Shown here piece by piece: positions 36,984-46,900 of a stretch of 64,000 bases of DNA (position 1 is its first letter; the number at the start of each line of letters is the position of its first letter). A program made the translations under genes and the position numbers. The DNA comes from Streptomyces palmae (GTDB taxonomy: Bacteria; Actinomycetota; Actinomycetes; Streptomycetales; Streptomycetaceae): assembly GCF_004684805.1 (NCBI RefSeq), contig NZ_SRID01000001.1, forward strand, positions 34,565 to 98,564. The letters run 5' to 3'. A model generated the notes under the pieces. That model was not told the DNA's origin and did not search any database. It saw only the letters and a list, made by a program, of their open reading frames with translations.

Positions 36984-38609
36984 ATGGGACGGCACGAGAA
37001 CCCGCTCGACGCCTCGGCGAGCCCGGTCGCCGAGCTCGCCGACGCCCTACGCCGACTACGCCACGCCGCCGGAAGCCCCCCGTACCGCCAAATGGCCCAG
37101 CACTGCTCCTACTCTGTTGCCACCCTCTCCCGGGCCGCAGCCGGAAAGCAGCTCCCCACCCTCGCCGTCCTCCTTGCCTACGTCGAGGCATGCGGCGGCG
37201 ACACCGAGGCGTGGGAAGCACGCTGGCGTCACGCGGCGGAGGCCCTTGCGGCACTGCGCCTCGGCCGCAGCAACCCCCCGTACAAAGGGCTGGCCCGGTT
37301 CGACCACACGGACCAGGCCCTCTACTTCGGCAGGGACCGCCTCGTCGACGACCTCTGGGCCCTGACCCGCGAGCGACGGGTTTCCGCGCTGATCGGCATG
37401 TCGGGAAGCGGGAAGTCCTCCCTCCTCCGGGCCGGACTCGTGCCCCGGCTGCGGGTGTGGGACGAGGGCCCGCCGCGCCCCACCGCGATCCGCATCATCA
37501 CCCCCGGCGAGCGCCCGCTCTCCACCCGTGGCCCGCTTCTGTCGTCCACGGGCACCCGTCCGCCCGCCGTCTTCCTCATCGTGGACCAGTTCGAAGAGCT
37601 GTTCACGCAATGTCATGACTCCGTCGAGCGGGAGAAGTTCGTCCAGGCCCTCCTTGCGGATCCGAACCCGTCCGGCCAACTCCGCGTCGTCCTTGGGATC
37701 CGCGCGGACTTCGTCCCGAGCTGCCTGGACCATCCAGGTCTCGCCTCGGTTGTCCACAACGCGAGCCTGACCGTGACCCGCATGAGCTCCGCCGAACTGC
37801 GCCAGGCCATCATCGGGCCGGCGCGGGCGCACGGACTGGTCGTCGAACGCGCGCTGACTGCCCGGCTCACCGCCGACGTCGCCGACAATGGCTTTGCACT
37901 TCCCCTCCTGTCCCACGCCCTCCTTGAGACCTGGAGCCGTCGGCAGGGTCGTACGCTCACTTTGGATTCCTACGAGCAGGCCGGCGGGCTGCAAGGAGCC
38001 ATCGGCCAGAGCGCCGAGGGCGTCTACGCCCGGCTCGACACTGTGCGAGCGGACATCGCGCGGCAGATCCTGCTGCGGATGATCATCCCAGGGGCCGGCG
38101 GGGCCCCTGACACCCGCCGCTCCGTCACCCGGGCCGAACTCGAATCCCTCGGCGAGGGCCAGGAGGCCCACGAGGTCCTGGAGTCACTGACCCGGGCCCG
38201 GCTGATCACTTCCGACGGGGCCTTCGTCGGACTGGCGCACGAGGCCCTTATCCACGCCTGGCCTCGACTTGGCGACTGGATCGAAGGGAACCGCGAGAAC
38301 CTGCGCTTCCAGCGGTGGCTGACCGAAGCCGCGGATGCCTGGGACGCGGTCGGGCGGGAACCCGGTGTGCGGATCTCGCCGATACGCCTCGCCCAGCTCG
38401 AAGCACACGCCTCACGCGCCAGCCGCAGCGGACTCACCGCCCTCGAAGCGGACTTCCTCGCCGCCGGACTGGCTACCCACCGTCGCACCCTCCGCGCCCG
38501 CCGCACAACACGGGCCATGGGCTCCCTGCTCGTGGCCACGACCACGCTCGCCGCGACCGTTCTCTGGAGACAACGACGCCTGCTCCGGGAGCAGCCAGGG
38601 AGTCGATAG
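36984..38609 (+). CDS. XRE-nSTAND1 NTPase lacking the usual WD40 propeller
   Basis: ATG 36984 has GGAG five bases upstream, and MGRHENPLDAS is the family's normal start, so the longer open frame to the left is rejected. The 541 residues comprise an N-terminal helix-turn-helix (about 15-80, YRQMAQHCSYSVATLSRAA), an nSTAND1 ATPase with Walker A GMSGSGKSS near residue 136 and Walker B FLIVDQFEELF, a winged-helix region (LESLTRARLITSDG, VGLAHEALIHAWPRL) and a membrane helix near 510-530. Relatives usually continue for 600-700 residues with WD40 repeats; this one stops ten residues after the helix. It is either naturally short or truncated by a frameshift. Such NTPases are linked with signalling and anti-invader switches. 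Confidence 0.82.
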   Translation: MGRHENPLDASASPVAELADALRRLRHAAGSPPYRQMAQHCSYSVATLSRAAAGKQLPTLAVLLAYVEACGGDTEAWEARWRHAAEALAALRLGRSNPPYKGLARFDHTDQALYFGRDRLVDDLWALTRERRVSALIGMSGSGKSSLLRAGLVPRLRVWDEGPPRPTAIRIITPGERPLSTRGPLLSSTGTRPPAVFLIVDQFEELFTQCHDSVEREKFVQALLADPNPSGQLRVVLGIRADFVPSCLDHPGLASVVHNASLTVTRMSSAELRQAIIGPARAHGLVVERALTARLTADVADNGFALPLLSHALLETWSRRQGRTLTLDSYEQAGGLQGAIGQSAEGVYARLDTVRADIARQILLRMIIPGAGGAPDTRRSVTRAELESLGEGQEAHEVLESLTRARLITSDGAFVGLAHEALIHAWPRLGDWIEGNRENLRFQRWLTEAADAWDAVGREPGVRISPIRLAQLEAHASRASRSGLTALEADFLAAGLATHRRTLRARRTTRAMGSLLVATTTLAATVLWRQRRLLREQPGSR

Positions 38610-38849
38610 TCTCAGCCCGACGTCGAACGGCAGTCAGCACATGGTGAGCGGCTCGTGGCCGGGCAGGTCGAGGTGGACGATCCGCCCTCGTAGCAGGACG
38701 TCGGCGAGCTTGTGTGTTTCCTGGCACTGAGGACGAAGAGGAACTCCTTGGCGAGTTCGGGGCAGGGGCTGATGTCCACGGTCCTCGGCCCGGTGGTGCC
38801 GGCTCAACGAGGCGCAGCGCCCCAGGCGGTGGGCCGGGGCGCCGCGCTG

Positions 38850-39024
38850 GTGCGGCCGGTGGTCACCGGCGGGCGCTGGGAGGGCGGCTGCCGCCCCATG
38901 GCCCTTCTCGTCACACCGGGCCAGTGGGGCGACGCCCCGCGGATGATCGAGGTCCTGGACCGGATCCGGGTTCCCCCCGTTGGGCGGACGGCCCCGGACC
39001 CGGCCCGACCACGTCAGCGGTGAC
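38850..39024 (+). pseudogene. IS5-family transposase fragment
   Basis: The frame reading GGCRPMALLVTPGQWGDAPR then MIEVLDRIRVP matches the middle of an IS5-type transposase. A one-base change shifts the reading to GGRPRTRPDHVSGD, the continuation expected before the second catalytic Asp. Both ends are lost. Bases 38610-38849 hold no gene; a short minus-strand tail near 38640-38727 (LADVLLRGRIVHLDLPG) is unidentified. Confidence 0.7.
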
Positions 39025-39132
39025 GATCTCTGCGATGAGTTCAGCGATCACATCGGGCGTCAGCCCGGTGATCCGCTGGCTACGGATGATCTCTGCACGA
39101 GCCCGGTTCCCCACCACGCAATCCATGATCAA
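39005..39132 (-). pseudogene. N-terminal scrap of another IS5-type transposase
   Basis: The minus strand reads DCVVGNRARAEIIRSQRITG then LTPDVIAELIAEI, the typical beginning of a different Streptomyces transposase family with an N-terminal helix-turn-helix. After about 40 residues the match ends against the plus-strand transposase fragment. The two scraps mark a recombination junction near 39010-39030. From 39133 to 39309 nothing is recognisable. Confidence 0.5.
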
Positions 39133-39309
39133 CGATCAAGGCGTCGACGCGCCACCGCCAACCGTGCACGAGCTCGTTACTCCCCTTCCTCAGCCACCGG
39201 GTTCTTGTGCAGGTTCTCGCCACCGTTGTGATCTCGCGCCGTGGGGACGTACTGCTCCTGCTCGTGTCTCATGTCGTGTCTGTGGCACTTCGTCTCAGCT
39301 CGGTGGCAT

Positions 39310-40320
39310 TCATTTATGCCGCGTCGTCCCGCCGCTGCTGGTCCGCGTTCCAGGTCTGATGGAACCAGGTGATGACGTCGCTGTTGAACTGTGCTGCCCC
39401 GGCGCCTGGCTGGATGGCAGTGTGGCCGCCCGGAGGAGGGCGTCCCGGCATGCCTGGATGGCGGGGTGCTGGCTGCGTCCGCGGCGTACGACGGTGAAGA
39501 TGCGGCGCGTGCGCTGACCTGGGGGGAGGTGCCGCAGGGCGACGGTGGGGGGCTGTCCGTTCCAGACCAGGTCGGGAAGGAAAGCGGCGGCGTGGCCCTG
39601 CTCGACAAGGCGCAGGTGGAGGAGGACGTCGGTGGTCTCGAACCGCACATCGGGTTCGAAGCCGGCGTTGCGGCACTGGGCCATCGCCCAGTGCCGCGCG
39701 ACTATGCCTTCGGGTTCCATCACCCACGGGTGGTCTGCGAGCGAGCGCAGTGCCGCCATCGGGTCGTCAGTGTCCGGGCCGACGGCGCCTTCGGGCAGTG
39801 CGAGGCGCAGGGGGTCACTGAGTAGGTCCTGCTGCTCGAGTTCGACGGGCCGCGGATAGGGGTTGCCAGGGTACTCCTCGGCGAGGACCAGGTCGAAGTC
39901 GCGGGCCTGCAGGGCAGGGAGGGCCTCTTCCGGTTCCCTGTGCGTGACGTGGATACGCAGGCGCGGGTGCAGGTCTCGCAGCAGGTCGAGTGCGGTTGGG
40001 ATCAGGGCCAGGGCGGCCGTCTGAAACGAGGCGATGCGCAGCGTGCCGGTCAGTTCGGTCAGCGAAGTGGCGATGTCCGCCTCCGCGTGTTCCAGCCGTT
40101 CGAGGACCGCTTCGGTGTGGGCGACGAGGATCTCGGCTTGCTCGGTCAGCCGCACCCGCCGCCCGACCGGCTCCAGCAGCCGCACGCCGACCTCGGCTTC
40201 CAGTTGCGAGAGCTGCTGGGAGACGGTGGAGGGGGCGTAGGACAAGGCGGCGGCGACCGCTGCGAGCGTGCCGCGGTGCTTGAGTTCGCGCAGCAGGCGC
40301 AGCCGGTGCAGATCGAACAT
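39310..40320 (-). CDS. LysR-family transcriptional regulator
   Basis: ATG 40320 starts the usual N-terminus MFDLHRLRLLRELKHRGTLA; the winged helix continues AAVAAALSYAPSTVSQQLSQ and LEAEVGVRLLEPVGRRVRLT. The effector-binding region follows from about residue 90 (TLRIASFQTAALALIP), to a total of 336 residues. The last 35 residues are low-complexity and may have been altered by a frameshift; an alternative frame ends at 39314 with FNSDVITWFHQTWNADQQ, which looks more natural. It is divergent from the ammonia-lyase-like gene, so it most probably controls that gene in response to an amino acid, as LysR regulators usually do. Confidence 0.85.
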   Translation of the reverse strand: MFDLHRLRLLRELKHRGTLAAVAAALSYAPSTVSQQLSQLEAEVGVRLLEPVGRRVRLTEQAEILVAHTEAVLERLEHAEADIATSLTELTGTLRIASFQTAALALIPTALDLLRDLHPRLRIHVTHREPEEALPALQARDFDLVLAEEYPGNPYPRPVELEQQDLLSDPLRLALPEGAVGPDTDDPMAALRSLADHPWVMEPEGIVARHWAMAQCRNAGFEPDVRFETTDVLLHLRLVEQGHAAAFLPDLVWNGQPPTVALRHLPPGQRTRRIFTVVRRGRSQHPAIQACRDALLRAATLPSSQAPGQHSSTATSSPGSIRPGTRTSSGGTTRHK

Positions 40321-40369
40321 CGCCAGATTGTTCCCCTCGGCGTCGCGGAACCGCTCTGAATGTTCGGTT

Positions 40370-40379
40370 TCATCGATGA
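40370..40379. promoter_or_regulatory. Candidate LysR operator
   Basis: A perfect ten-base palindrome, TCATCGATGA, lies in the AT-richer 116-base gap between the divergent LysR and ammonia-lyase-like genes, about 60 bases upstream of the latter's start. The interval contains no other clear inverted repeat. Confidence 0.35.
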
Positions 40380-40436
40380 GTATAGGTCGAAAACATCTGC
40401 TGGACCCAGCATCGCGGAGTGCCACACCCTCGTCGC

Positions 40437-41558
40437 ATGTCTGAGAACGCTTCCTCCGTCCCGGTGCTGCCGTGGTTCGCACAGCCCGGTGCCCGTACCT
40501 GGCGATGTGAACCCGCACCCGTCGATGCACGGGGCTTCCACGCCTCGCTGCCCGCATACGCACCCACCCCGTTGATCGAACTACCCGCGTTGGCAGAGGA
40601 GTTGGGAGTCAGCCGGGTCTTCGTCAAAGATGAGTCGTGCCGCCTGGGGTTGCCCGCGTTCAAGGCCCTGGGGGCGTCCTGGGCGGTCCACCGCACGCTT
40701 GCCGAGCGCGCCGCGAGCGGCAGCGAGACGGGCCCGGTCACCCTGGTGACCGCCACTGACGGCAACCACGGCCGGGCGGTGGCCCGCATGGCGCGGCTGC
40801 TCGGGCAGCCCGCCCATATCTTCGTGTCGTATGCCGTGCATCCGCGGGCCGTGGCGGCCATCGCCGCCGAGCAGGCCAAGGTCACCGAGGTCTCGGGGCC
40901 GTACGATGAGGCCGTGCGCCAGGCGGCGGAAGCAGCCGCCGCCCCGGGTGCGGTCCTGGTCCAGGACACCGCCTGGGCGGGCTACGAGCGGATCCCGAGC
41001 TGGATCGTCGAGGGCTACTCCACCCTCTGCGCCGAGATCGACGAGCAGCTGGCGGCGGCGGGAGCCGTCAGGGGGCCCGACCTGGTGTCCATCCCAGTGG
41101 GCGTGGGGTCTTTGGCCCAGGCCGTGGTCACCCACTACCGCAGCCGCCCGTCCGGGCGGACTGCGGCGCTGTTGTCGGTAGAACCGGAAACTGCAGCCGG
41201 CGTCCTGGCGAGCCTGATCCGCGGTGAAGCCGTCAGCGTCGCCACCGGTGAAACCATTATGGCCGGGCTGAACTGCGGCACCCCCTCCGCACTGGCCTGG
41301 CCCTACCTGCGCAGCGGGCTGGATGCCGCTGTCGCCGTTCCTGACGCCGGCAGCGCCCGCGCGGCCGCCGACCTGGCAGCTCTCGGCGTGGCCTCGGGGC
41401 CCTGCGGGGCCGCGTCGCTGGCCGGTGTGCGCGCGGCGTTCACCGGCGAGGGGGCCGAGGAGCGGCGTACGGCGCTGGGTCTCGGAGCAACCTCGGTGGT
41501 GGTGCTGCTGAGCACCGAGGGACCGGCGGCCAACCCGCACTCCGCCATTGTCCACTGA
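40437..41558 (+). CDS. PLP-dependent lyase, diaminopropionate ammonia-lyase-like
   Basis: The 373-residue protein is a fold-type II PLP enzyme. Lys76 in CRLGLPAFKALGASW should hold the cofactor as a Schiff base; VTATDGNHGRAVARMARLLG is the Asn-containing substrate loop and VSIPVGVGSLAQ is the phosphate-binding glycine loop. RVFVKDES...LPAFKALGASWA is characteristic of diaminopropionate ammonia-lyase, which turns 2,3-diaminopropionate into pyruvate and ammonia, rather than threonine dehydratase. Serine or threonine degradation remains possible. A divergent LysR regulator sits 116 bases away, suggesting substrate-induced catabolism. Confidence 0.82.
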   Translation: MSENASSVPVLPWFAQPGARTWRCEPAPVDARGFHASLPAYAPTPLIELPALAEELGVSRVFVKDESCRLGLPAFKALGASWAVHRTLAERAASGSETGPVTLVTATDGNHGRAVARMARLLGQPAHIFVSYAVHPRAVAAIAAEQAKVTEVSGPYDEAVRQAAEAAAAPGAVLVQDTAWAGYERIPSWIVEGYSTLCAEIDEQLAAAGAVRGPDLVSIPVGVGSLAQAVVTHYRSRPSGRTAALLSVEPETAAGVLASLIRGEAVSVATGETIMAGLNCGTPSALAWPYLRSGLDAAVAVPDAGSARAAADLAALGVASGPCGAASLAGVRAAFTGEGAEERRTALGLGATSVVVLLSTEGPAANPHSAIVH

Positions 41559-41811
41559 CGTCCGGAATCTGAAAGACCCGGCTTCTCAAAACGAATCTGG
41601 CCTCCCAGCAGGTCAGCAGCTCGCCATCTGGCATATGCACTTCGATAGGACAGATCGAGGCACCGTCCGGCGGATCATGTGACGTTCCGACCGGCCGCTC
41701 GTTGGTTCGGTCATGGGCCGGGGGGGGATCTGACGAATCGCGAGTGGTCCTCTGGAGCCGCCCCTGCCGCCTTCGGGCAGGCGGGGCGGCCGGTGGAAGG
41801 ACCATCGAACA

Positions 41812-42684
41812 GTGGTCAACGGGATCCTGTTCCGGATCGGAACGGGCGGGGACTGTCTGGCTGACGTCGGGATGCTGCGGGCCGAGCCGACTGTGTTCGG
41901 GCCGGTCGCTTCCGATCCTACGGTCTCCCGCCTCATCGACACCCTCGCAGCCTCCGGGGACAAGACGCTGGCGGAGATCCGTGCCGCGCGGGCCGAAGCC
42001 GCCGGCATGTCTGGCGGCTGGCCGGGAAGTGCCGGATGCGGGCGGGACGGTCACTGTCGACCTCGACGGGGTGCTGGTGATCGCGCACTCCGACAAACAG
42101 GACGCCGCACCCACCTGGAAGCGGACCTACGGCCACCATCCGCTGATGCGGTTCGTCGACCACGGACCGGGCGGCACCGGGGAGCCGGTCCCGGCCCTGC
42201 TACGGCCGGGGAGCGCGGGCTCGAACACGGCGGCCGACCACATCACCGCCACCCGACTGGCCCTGGCCCAGCTGCCGAAACAGTACCGGCGCGGGCGCCG
42301 GACCCTGATACGGGCCGACCGGCCGGCCGATCGCCGAACTCGAACTCCGTCACCGTCGGCGAGCCCGCGCCGAGGACCGCATCCGGGCCGCCCGGGCCAC
42401 CGGCCTGCGCAGCCTGCCCCTGCACCGCACCGTCCAGAACCGGATCCGGGTTGGATACCGTGCAGATCGCTCTCGACCTGCTGGCCTGGATGCCGATGCT
42501 CGCCCTGACCGGCAAAGCCCGCCTCTGGGAACCCCGCCGCCTGCGGTTCCGCCTGTTCACCGCGGCCGGACAGCTCGTGACCATCGGCCGCCGCCGCATC
42601 CTCCGCCTCGCCGCCCACTGGCCCTGGACCAGCCACATCACCGACGCCCTCGAACGACTCACCCAACTGTCCGACCCCGGTTGA
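41812..42684 (+). pseudogene. IS1380-family transposase, multiply frameshifted and deleted
   Basis: Pieces of one transposase lie in order but in changing frames. LADVGMLRAEPTVFGPVASD at about 41860 is followed by TVTVDLDGVLVIAHSDKQDA with the first catalytic Asp at about 42050, then HPLMRFVDHGPG and GSNTAADHITATRLALAQLP. After a deletion come DTVQIALDLLAWMPMLALTG and LRLAAHWPWTSHITDAL, the normal C-terminus. The N-terminus and a central block are missing. Bases 41559-41811 show no gene. Confidence 0.8.
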
Positions 42685-43720
42685 CCAGCACATCCCCCAT
42701 CCCTACGACAGCACCACCCCACCCCCGGAGCAGTGGGACCCGGCGCCCACCCGACACGACAGTCGGGCCACCAGCCTGCCCACCATCAGCCCACAACGCG
42801 AGAACGGTCCACCGACCATCGGCGGACCGTCACGAAACTTCGAGGCCAACCGGGGATCCAGTGTTGTATCTGCCGAGCCGGTAGGCCAGGAAGCGCGGGA
42901 TGGGCATGAGCGCAGACCTTCGATTCAGGCGTCCTGCGAATGGCCGGCTCATCCCGATCACCAAGGTAGGAACGACTGACCCGGTCACGCAGCGACCTTG
43001 AGACGCCGTTGGACGATGATCCCGATGAAACACCGCATTCGTAGTTCGATGCGCGGGTCTGAGCGCATCGGTCTACGGGGTGAGGCCGCAGCGCGATGGG
43101 AGCATTCCGTGAATGCCTGCCAGCCAAAGCAAAGGGCTCGCCTGTGGTGACCGCGGTCCCGGACGTGAAGCTGACGATGCCGGATCATGGGATCCAAGAG
43201 CTGAGCCGGCAAAGTCATCGCCCTGGCAGGAGGCAGAGGCATGCCCGGACCCGGTGGTCGGGCTCGGCGAACCCGACCGGGGGCCGCGCGGCCATCGGCG
43301 TGTCAGTCCTCGCCGACCACCGTCAGGTCGTCGCCCAGGGCCGCGGCGATCTCGGCGGCCCGCGTGTGATCGTCCAGTCGCCGTGTCAGGTAGGCGCAGG
43401 CGTGGTGGTGCCGCAGTGACCACGAGAGGTTGCGGGGTGCTGGGTGCGCAGTCGGCGTCGAGTGAGGGGTCGTCGTGTCGGCGGAATCTCCCCCAGCCGG
43501 CGTTCCATGCCGAACTCGGCACAGGCGCCCACGAAACCGGCATCAGGGTCACCGGCCGCGATATCGGTGCCCTGCCCGTGCCGCCCGGCCGGGTGCGCCC
43601 TCGATGGAATGGCGTGGATTCGCCCCCCATTCCCCGCTCGCTGCTGCGTGATTGACAGACGCATATGCCAGAGTGAAATCACTGCCTCTTCATGCGGAGG
43701 AGTCCGCGGAAATGAAGCCC
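42685..43720. other. About 1 kb without an intact gene
   Basis: The only protein-like piece is on the minus strand ending at 43303: LRHHHACAYLTRRLDDHTRA then AEIAAALGDDLTVVGED, clearly the C-terminus of some helical protein, but no start can be found upstream and the family is not recognised. The remainder appears to be debris between the IS1380 remnant and the polyketide synthase locus. Base composition becomes more AT-rich beyond 43650. Confidence 0.4.
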
Positions 43721-43724
43721 TTAC

Positions 43725-43797
43725 CGAGTAGGGGCAAGGCAGCCTACTTTGTAGTAGGGTCCTACTCGCTCTCGAACGCCTTGCCCCCCACCCTTGA
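43725..43797 (+). promoter_or_regulatory. Leader with mutually exclusive hairpins before the synthase genes
   Basis: GGGGCAAGGC at 43731-43740 pairs perfectly with GCCTTGCCCC at 43788-43797. Nested within or competing with it, CGAGTAGG at 43725-43732 pairs with CCTACTCG at 43761-43768, and AGTAGG at 43753-43758 also pairs with CCTACT at 43761-43766. These pairings share bases and cannot all form together. The element is 145 bases upstream of the first synthase start, which fits an attenuator, protein-binding leader or DNA operator. Confidence 0.4.
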
Positions 43798-43941
43798 GGC
43801 GCTTGATCCGTGGCAGCTCGCCCTGCCCATTCTCAGGGCCGTGTTTTGCGCGCACGCCTTCGCATTTCGCACGAGGCCTGTTACTTGGCTGAACCCTGAG
43901 TTCTTCTTTCACGTGCCTCCTTGTTTTATTGGAGTGTTCAG

Positions 43942-46900
43942 ATGCGTATGCCCCAAACCTGTGTAGACGGTGGCAGACCCTCAATGAGGGACCTCGTCCT
44001 CGCGGTGCATCCGTTCGGTGTCGCGTCGGCACGGTTCACCGCTGCCGCCGTGCGCGCGGGTGCGTTGGGAGTGCTCGATCTGACGGGTGAAGTCCGCCTG
44101 GCTTGTGAACAGTTGGGGCTCGCCGCCCAGTGGTCGCGCGCGGGGTTCGCGGTGCGCGTGGCGGACCACCGCGGCGTGGCAGCTCGGGACCTCCCCGCAT
44201 GTGTCCACACCGTGGTCCTCGGCGCAGGTGGTACGGCCACCGCGGCCGACTTTCCCGGGCGCCGGGTACTGGCCGAAGTGACGTCCGACGCCCAGGCGCG
44301 GACCGCCGCGGCTGACGGGGCCCACGGGCTGATCGCCCGCGGCAACGAAGTAGGCGGCCACGGTGCGGAGTTGAGCACGTTCGTCCTGCTCCAACAGCTT
44401 CTCGCGGGTGAGGTGGAAGGCCTGCCGGTGTGGGCCTGCGGGGGCATCGGCCCCCACACCGCGGCGGCGGCGGTCGCAGGCGGGGCCGCCGGAGTGGTCC
44501 TGGACATCCAGACCGCGCTGCTCGCCGAGGCGGAACTCCCCGCGGAGATCACGAGCGTGCTCAGCGGGCTCGACGGTTCGGAGACCGTGGTCGTCGACGG
44601 CCTGCGAGTACTGCGACGACGCGGCCCGGGACCGGGCGGGCCACCGCCCGTCCTCGAAGTGGGCCAGGACGCGTTCCTGGCGGCCCGCTTCCAGCGGCGC
44701 TGGGGCACGTTGGGCGCGGCCATACGCGGCATACGCGGTGCCGTGACCGAAGCCCTCGCCGTCGACGCGTCCGTACTCGGCCCAGAGAGCCTGGGCAGTC
44801 GTGCTCTCGGTACCCGACTCCCGGTCGTGCAGGGGCCGATGACGCGGGTGAGCGACCAGCCCGCCTTCGCCGCGGCCGTGGCCGCCCAGGGCGCTCTGCC
44901 CTGCATCGCGCTCGCGCTGTCCGGCGCGGAGCGGACTCGCGCGGTGCTGGAGGAGACCCGGAGCGCTCTGGGCGACGTGCCGTGGGGCGTCGGGATCCTC
45001 GGCTTCGCCGCCGAGGAGATCAAGGACGCCCAGGTGGAGGTCATCCGGGAGATCCGGCCGACGCACGCCATCATCGCCGGCGGGCGCCCCGGCCAGGCGG
45101 CGGCCCTGGAGGAGGCCGGTGTCTCGGCCTTCCTGCACGTGCCCTCGCCTGGCCTGCTGGACCAGTTCCTCGAAGCGGGCGCGCGGAAGTTCGTCTTCGA
45201 AGGCTCCGAGTGCGGCGGCCATGTCGGCCCCCGCGCCGGCTTCCCGCTGTGGCAGGCCCAGCTCGACGTGGTCGACGACTTCCTCGCCGGCGTGGGGGAG
45301 GGGGCGGCCGCCGAGCTCCAGTTGCTGTTCGCCGGGGGCGTGCACGACGAACGGTCCGCCGCCATGGTCGCGGCCATGACCGCTCCGCTGGCGGCGCGGG
45401 GTGCGGCTGTCGGAGTCCTCATGGGCACCGCCTATCTCTTCACCGAAGAGGCCGTCTCGGCGGGCGCGGTGCGACCGCTGTTCCAGCGGCAGGTGCTCGA
45501 AGCCGAGCATACGGAACTGCTGGAGACCGCCCCCGGCCACGTCACCCGCTGCGTGCCCAGCCCCTACACCGACGAGTTCGCGGTCCTCAGGGAGGAGCTG
45601 CTGGCCGGTGCGGCGCCCAGCCGTGAGACGTGGGAGCGCCTCGAACAACTCAATGTCGGGCGGCTTCGGTTGGCGAGCAAAGGTATCGAACGCGTCGGTG
45701 GCGAGTTGCGCGAGGTCGACGAGGACCGCCAGCTCTCCGAGGGCATGTTCATGGCCGGGCAGGTCGCCGTACTGCGATCAAGGGTCACCACCGTGGCCGC
45801 GCTGCACGCCTCGGTCACCACGGGTGCGCAGACCGTGCTCGATCGGTGCCGGGAGGCCCACGCGTCCGGCGGGGCCGAGCCCGTGGCGGCCTCCGAGCCG
45901 CTGGACATCGCCGTCGTCGGTATGGCCTGCGTCTTTCCCCAGGCGCCCGACCTGGCGTCCTTCTGGGGAAATGTGCTGACCGGTACGGACGCCGTCACCG
46001 AGGTACCCGCCTCGCGGTGGGACGCTTCCCTCTATTACGACAAGGAGGGGGCGGGGGAGCGGACCCCCTCGCGGTGGGGCGGCTTCCTGCCCGAGATCCC
46101 CTTCGAGCCGCTCGCCTACGGCATCCCGCCCGCCTCCCTGCCCAGCATCGAGCCCGTCCAGCTCCTGGCCCTCGACGTGGCGCGGCGCGCCCTCGCCGAC
46201 GCCGGCTACGCCGACCGCCCCTTCGACCGGGGCCGTGCTTCCGTGATCTTCGGGGCCGAGGCCGGAAGCGACCTGTCGAACGCCATGACACTCCGCACCG
46301 TCCTGCCCTCCTACCTCGGACAGCTCCCGCCCGAGCTGGAACGGCAGTTACCGCGCCTCACCGAGGACTCGTTCCCCGGCATCCTCGCCAACGTCATCGC
46401 CGGGCGGATCGCCAACCGCCTCGACCTCGGCGGCGCCAACTACACGGTCGACGCGGCCTGCGCCTCGTCCCTCGCCGCCGTCGACGCGGCCTGCAAGGAG
46501 CTGACAGCCGGCACCAGCGACCTGGTGCTGTGCGGCGGCGCCGACCTGCACAACGGCATCAACGACTACCTCCTCTTCTCCTCGGCGCACGCCCTGTCCC
46601 CTTCCGGCCGCTCCGCACCTTTCGACCGATCGGGGGACGGCATCGCCCTCGGGGAGGGCGTCGCCTGCCTCGTCCTCAAGCGGCTCACCGACGCCGAACG
46701 CGACGGCGACCGGATCTACGCCGTCGTCAAGGGCATCGGCAGCTCCAGCGACGGACGGGCGCTCGGCCTCACGGCACCGCGCGCCGACGGCCAGCGCAGG
46801 GCACTCGACCGGGCCTACCGCAACGCCGGGATCTCGCCGGCCGAGGTCGGTGTGGTGGAGGCCCACGGCACCGGCACCGTCGTCGGCGACCGCACCGAGC

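Noticed and set aside
43921..43941. TTG 43921 as the start of the first synthase
   Set aside because: TTG starts are rare and ATG 43942 has a proper GGAG site seven bases upstream.
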